Source of the DNA: Deltaproteobacteria bacterium
GTDB lineage: Bacteria; Desulfobacterota; Desulfobacteria; Desulfobacterales; GCA-2748835
Direction of reading: 5' to 3'
Assembly: GCA_002748835.1 (NCBI GenBank)
Contig: PDTL01000016.1
Coordinates: 1 to 64,000, forward strand
Length of the DNA stretch: 64,000 nt
Shown: positions 61,514 to 64,000 of the stretch, in pieces
Position numbering within the stretch: position 1 is the first letter of the stretch
Layout: each line of letters starts with the position of its first letter
Translations under genes and position numbers: made by a program
The notes under the pieces: generated by a model
The model's database searches: none
What the model saw: only the letters and a program-made list of their open reading frames with translations
Told to the model about the DNA's origin: nothing

Positions 61514-62032
61514 CTATCCTTCTGTTCCTTCTGTATCGGTGTCAGCAACGGATCGCTGTCCCATTTCTCGGTCCAGCATGAAAAGGCCGCCTGCAATACC
61601 GTCCACCTGCCGGAGCTGGTTCACCACACCGCCTACGGATTCTTCTTCTTCCACCTGTTCAGTGACAAACCACTGCAGAAAAATCTGGGTGGCATGATCC
61701 TTTTCTTCTTGCGCAATCTCGACCAGTTCATTGATCCGTCCGGTAATGTATGCCTCATGGGCCAGGGCCTCTTCAAAGACATTCAGCGGAGAATCCCAGC
61801 TGAACTGCGGCGCATCAATGGCAGCAAGGCGGATCCGACCGCCCCGCTGATGTACATAGTCGTAGAATTTTTTCGTATGGGCCAGCTCTTCCATGGCCTG
61901 CGCTTCCATCCACGAGGCAAATCCATCCAGGTTGATGGACTTAAGATAGGCTGACATGGAAAAATAGATATACGCCGAGTAGGTCTCCGCATTGATCTGG
62001 GCATTCAGTGCATCCAGCATCCGTTGTTTCAT
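61514..62032 (-). CDS. Ferritin (FtnA-like)
   Basis: 172-residue four-helix iron-storage protein from the ATG at 62032, with AAGGAGAGG upstream. Ferroxidase residues are visible: Glu16 in NAETYSAYIYFSM, Glu49 and His52 in MEELAHTKKF, Glu in ALAHEAYITGRI, and Gln/Glu in FLQWFVTEQVEEEES. A glutamate-rich tail completes it. It heads the iron/redox operon with rubredoxin-like, cytochrome and rubredoxin genes, which suggests controlled iron loading or release by electron transfer. Confidence 0.94.
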   Translation of the reverse strand: MKQRMLDALNAQINAETYSAYIYFSMSAYLKSINLDGFASWMEAQAMEELAHTKKFYDYVHQRGGRIRLAAIDAPQFSWDSPLNVFEEALAHEAYITGRINELVEIAQEEKDHATQIFLQWFVTEQVEEEESVGGVVNQLRQVDGIAGGLFMLDREMGQRSVADTDTEGTEG

Positions 62033-62309
62033 TGTTCCTCTCCTTGATCTGATGTGTATCACAGATTGCTCGGGCTGTGATTTAACTCTGTGTTAAGGAG
62101 ATGTCTATTCATGTAACGTGCCAGCAAACACGCATTGATCCAGTACGGTAAGGACAGCCCCTTATTTGGCGGCCTGTTTACCATATTGACCTGAAAAGAC
62201 CAAGGGCTTTTCCATGAACCGACAGCTGTCCTTCAGCCGTCCGGTTGTCTCATGCGGCCGTCTGAGACACCTTTTCCGATACAGTCCTGATGCAAAACAA
62301 AATCTCCAC
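62033..62309. other. Divergent intergenic region upstream of ferritin
   Basis: No coding frame is supported. The stretch next to ferritin holds TGTG/CACA-type half sites (about 62055-62095), which might bind a CRP/FNR-like regulator. There is also a 6-bp hairpin GTCTCA/TGAGAC (62247-62268). Neither is specific enough to name. Confidence 0.3.
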
Positions 62310-62338
62310 TTGTATCTAAAAAAGCCATAAACTATACT
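62310..62338 (+). promoter_or_regulatory. Promoter of the APH-type kinase gene
   Basis: TTGTAT (62310-62315), a 17-nt spacer and TATACT (62333-62338) lie 30 nt before the ATG, with ribosome site AAAGGA in between. Confidence 0.6.
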
Positions 62339-62368
62339 CAAAGATTCATCATCAAGAAAGGACCCATC

Positions 62369-63334
62369 ATGCCAGGCCTGCCTGATATAACCCCCCTTGC
62401 CCTGCGCTGGGGACTTACCTGCGATTCGCTCTGTCCCGACTGCATCATCTCCGGCAGCCCGCAGCGCACCACCGGCCGGTGGGTGTTTCAGACGCCTGAC
62501 AGCAGGCGGTTTCTCCTGGAATCCATCGCTGCAGAGCGCCTCCCGATTAAAAAAGCACGTATCGCGCTTCTCAAGAATCTGACCGATGCCGGCCTCAACG
62601 CCGTTACCCCGTATTGCACCGGACTGGACGGCAATGCTGTCCAGCAGTATGACGGCAGATGGTGGCAGTTGATGCCCTATCTGGAAAACACGCCTCTGAA
62701 ACGACCGGCCTATATCCAGGACATGTGGCGCGGATCTGCCATGGCAGATTTCCTTGTCCGGCTCTGGCAGGCGTCAGACAAGCTAAACGAGGTGTTTGAC
62801 ACAGAAACTGAGCCGCTGCCGGACTACATCTATCATCTCATGCAGACCCTTGAGCACCGGGAACCCCGGACAGCAAAGCGGTTCACGCCCATTTTCCGCC
62901 ATCTGACCGCCACTCTTTTTCCCATTTATCCGGACCTGACCGCACACCTCTGTCATGGGGACTTTCATCCCCTGAACATCATCTGGGGAAAAAACCGGAT
63001 ACGAAGCGTCATTGACTGGGAATTCTCCGGAGCCCGGCCGGTCCTCTACGACGCAGCCAATCTGCTGGGCTGCATCGGCTGTGAGGATCCCGAAGCCCTG
63101 ACCGGTCCCATGGCCGAGGGATGCATCACCCGCCTGCAAAAAGACCCGTTTTTCACATCTGTCAGCTGGGATTACCTGGTCGATCTCACCCTTGCCCTGC
63201 GATTTGCCTGGCTTTCCGAGTGGCTGCGAACCCATGACAGAGAGATGATAGAAATGGAGGCAGACTACATGCACCTCATCCTAAACCATCGGTCGGTACT
63301 CCTGAAATGCTGGACCGAAGGCACTGACCACTGA
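62369..63334 (+). CDS. APH/choline-kinase family phosphotransferase
   Basis: 321-residue small-molecule kinase of the aminoglycoside phosphotransferase fold. The Brenner motif HGDFHPLNII (residues 196-205) holds the catalytic Asp and Asn, and IDWEFSGARPVLYDAANLLG (from residue 215) holds the Mg-binding Asp. The N lobe has a GRWVFQ-type loop and DSRRFLLESIAAE. Not evidently a resistance gene; many such proteins phosphorylate sugars, choline or homoserine. The N-terminal CDSLCPDC is unusual. Convergent with rlpA. Confidence 0.88.
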   Translation: MPGLPDITPLALRWGLTCDSLCPDCIISGSPQRTTGRWVFQTPDSRRFLLESIAAERLPIKKARIALLKNLTDAGLNAVTPYCTGLDGNAVQQYDGRWWQLMPYLENTPLKRPAYIQDMWRGSAMADFLVRLWQASDKLNEVFDTETEPLPDYIYHLMQTLEHREPRTAKRFTPIFRHLTATLFPIYPDLTAHLCHGDFHPLNIIWGKNRIRSVIDWEFSGARPVLYDAANLLGCIGCEDPEALTGPMAEGCITRLQKDPFFTSVSWDYLVDLTLALRFAWLSEWLRTHDREMIEMEADYMHLILNHRSVLLKCWTEGTDH

Positions 63335-63351
63335 CGCGAACACGCGCCCCA

Positions 63352-64000
63352 TCAGGGCTCAGAGACAATAAACGTCGCGGTATATCCGCCGAGGATCAGT
63401 TTGCGCTCGAGCGCTTCAACCGCAGAGCGGGTCCGGCAATTGCCGACCCGTACCCGGTAATAGGTGCCATCCGGACCCGCGTACGTCACCATATGGGCTG
63501 CGCCAAACTGGTCTTCTAAGCGCTGCCTCAGGGCCGTTGCATTCTGTTTTGAGCGGAATGCCCCCACCTGGACACAAAAACGGGTGATCCCCACCATCTT
63601 TTCGCCAGGTGCCCCGGTCCGACCGACTGCCCGAATTTCGACCTTCGCTGTTCCGGGACCGACCACGCTCACTTTTTTTGCCGCCGCATAGGAAAGATCG
63701 ATGATCCGCTTTGCCACAAACGGTCCCCGGTCATTTACCCGCACCACGACGGTTTCACCGGTCCGCAGATTCCGTACCTCAACCCATGTTCCAAGGGGAA
63801 GCGTCTTGTGGGCAGCGGTCATGGCATACATGTCATACCGCTCGCCACTGGCGGTCTTCCGTCCGTGAAACGGTTTTCCGTACCAGGATGCCATCCCGCG
63901 TTCCCGAAATCCATGCGCATCCGGAAGGGGATGATACCATCGCCCGGCAATCTGGTAGGACCGGGACGACGGTCCAGATGCCCTGTCCGGCGGCGGCACG
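63352..64000 (-). CDS. rlpA: RlpA-type septal ring lytic transglycosylase, 5' end beyond window
   Basis: The frame is open to the right edge, so the N terminus, including an expected lipoprotein signal, is missing. The double-psi beta-barrel domain shows RGMASWYGKPFHGRKTASGE, MTAAHKTLPLGTWVEVRNL and VRVNDRGPFVAKRIIDLSYAAA. The C-terminal SPOR domain (FCVQVGAFRSKQNATALRQR) binds denuded peptidoglycan. The family includes enzymes that cleave glycan strands lacking stem peptides. Confidence 0.93.
   Translation of the reverse strand, partial: VPPPDRASGPSSRSYQIAGRWYHPLPDAHGFRERGMASWYGKPFHGRKTASGERYDMYAMTAAHKTLPLGTWVEVRNLRTGETVVVRVNDRGPFVAKRIIDLSYAAAKKVSVVGPGTAKVEIRAVGRTGAPGEKMVGITRFCVQVGAFRSKQNATALRQRLEDQFGAAHMVTYAGPDGTYYRVRVGNCRTRSAVEALERKLILGGYTATFIVSEP

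Noticed and set aside
62247..62268. GTCTCA/TGAGAC hairpin upstream of the APH kinase as a terminator
   Set aside because: Short stem, ten-base loop and weak T content; no transcript clearly ends there.
1..64000. CRISPR arrays, insertion sequences, integrases or prophage genes
   Set aside because: No regularly spaced repeats, transposase motifs or phage structural genes were seen. The accessory patches carry no visible mobility gene.

Overview
The window looks like a chromosome segment of a sulfate-reducing member of the Desulfobacterota, probably class Desulfobacteria. The basis is a complete quinone reductase complex operon (qrcABCD), System II cytochrome c maturation genes, short multihaem cytochromes, rubredoxins, a long acyl-CoA dehydrogenase and a branched-chain amino acid ABC transporter. 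This assignment is inferred from gene content. No 16S gene is in the window.

Layout. Positions 1-190 hold a consensus promoter and a boxA-like leader that fire leftward, most likely into an rRNA operon beyond the left edge. A tRNA-Val(GAC) follows. From 560 to 17836 lies a complete division and cell wall (dcw) cluster, all on the minus strand, running mraZ-rsmH-ftsL-ftsI-murE-murF-mraY-murD-ftsW-murG-(small exported protein)-murC-murB-ftsQ-ftsA-ftsZ. Next come a CNNM/CBS membrane protein, a plus-strand acyl-CoA dehydrogenase with a long structured leader, and the livJHMGF operon.

Positions 26506-28700 are an AT-rich accessory patch. It holds a shredded remnant of a fumarase gene and a minus-strand run of three small exported proteins or lipoproteins, two of which carry several frameshifts, mostly in A homopolymers. 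The intact class I fumarase follows, then mlaA, an M18 aminopeptidase and a parE-parC pair resembling the gammaproteobacterial type. A second accessory patch (36736-39021) holds a receptor-L/LRR-like lipoprotein and a gene remnant.

From 39022 to 53149 come sfsA, comEC, murA, a 55-residue membrane protein translationally coupled to qrcD, qrcD-C-B-A, ccsA, resB and a Na+/phosphate symporter. The symporter is preceded by a promoter, a leader of about 230 nt and a strong terminator whose 5' arm can pair with an upstream segment, which looks like an attenuator or riboswitch. After this come an M16 peptidase, an orphan N4-type DNA methyltransferase ending in a sliding-clamp-binding motif, a hicBA toxin-antitoxin pair, a DHH phosphoesterase, a degenerate EAL-HDOD regulator, an iron/redox operon (ferritin, rubredoxin-like protein, trihaem cytochrome, rubredoxin), an APH-type kinase and an rlpA gene cut by the right edge.

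How they fit together. The dcw cluster plus murA and rlpA cover peptidoglycan synthesis and division. The ccs genes attach haem to QrcA, and Qrc passes periplasmic electrons to menaquinone. Ferritin, rubredoxins and the small cytochrome form a plausible iron storage and oxygen defence set. The main points of interest are the small Qrc-linked protein, the leader RNA at 52878-53149, the decaying AT-rich island and the clamp-associated methyltransferase.
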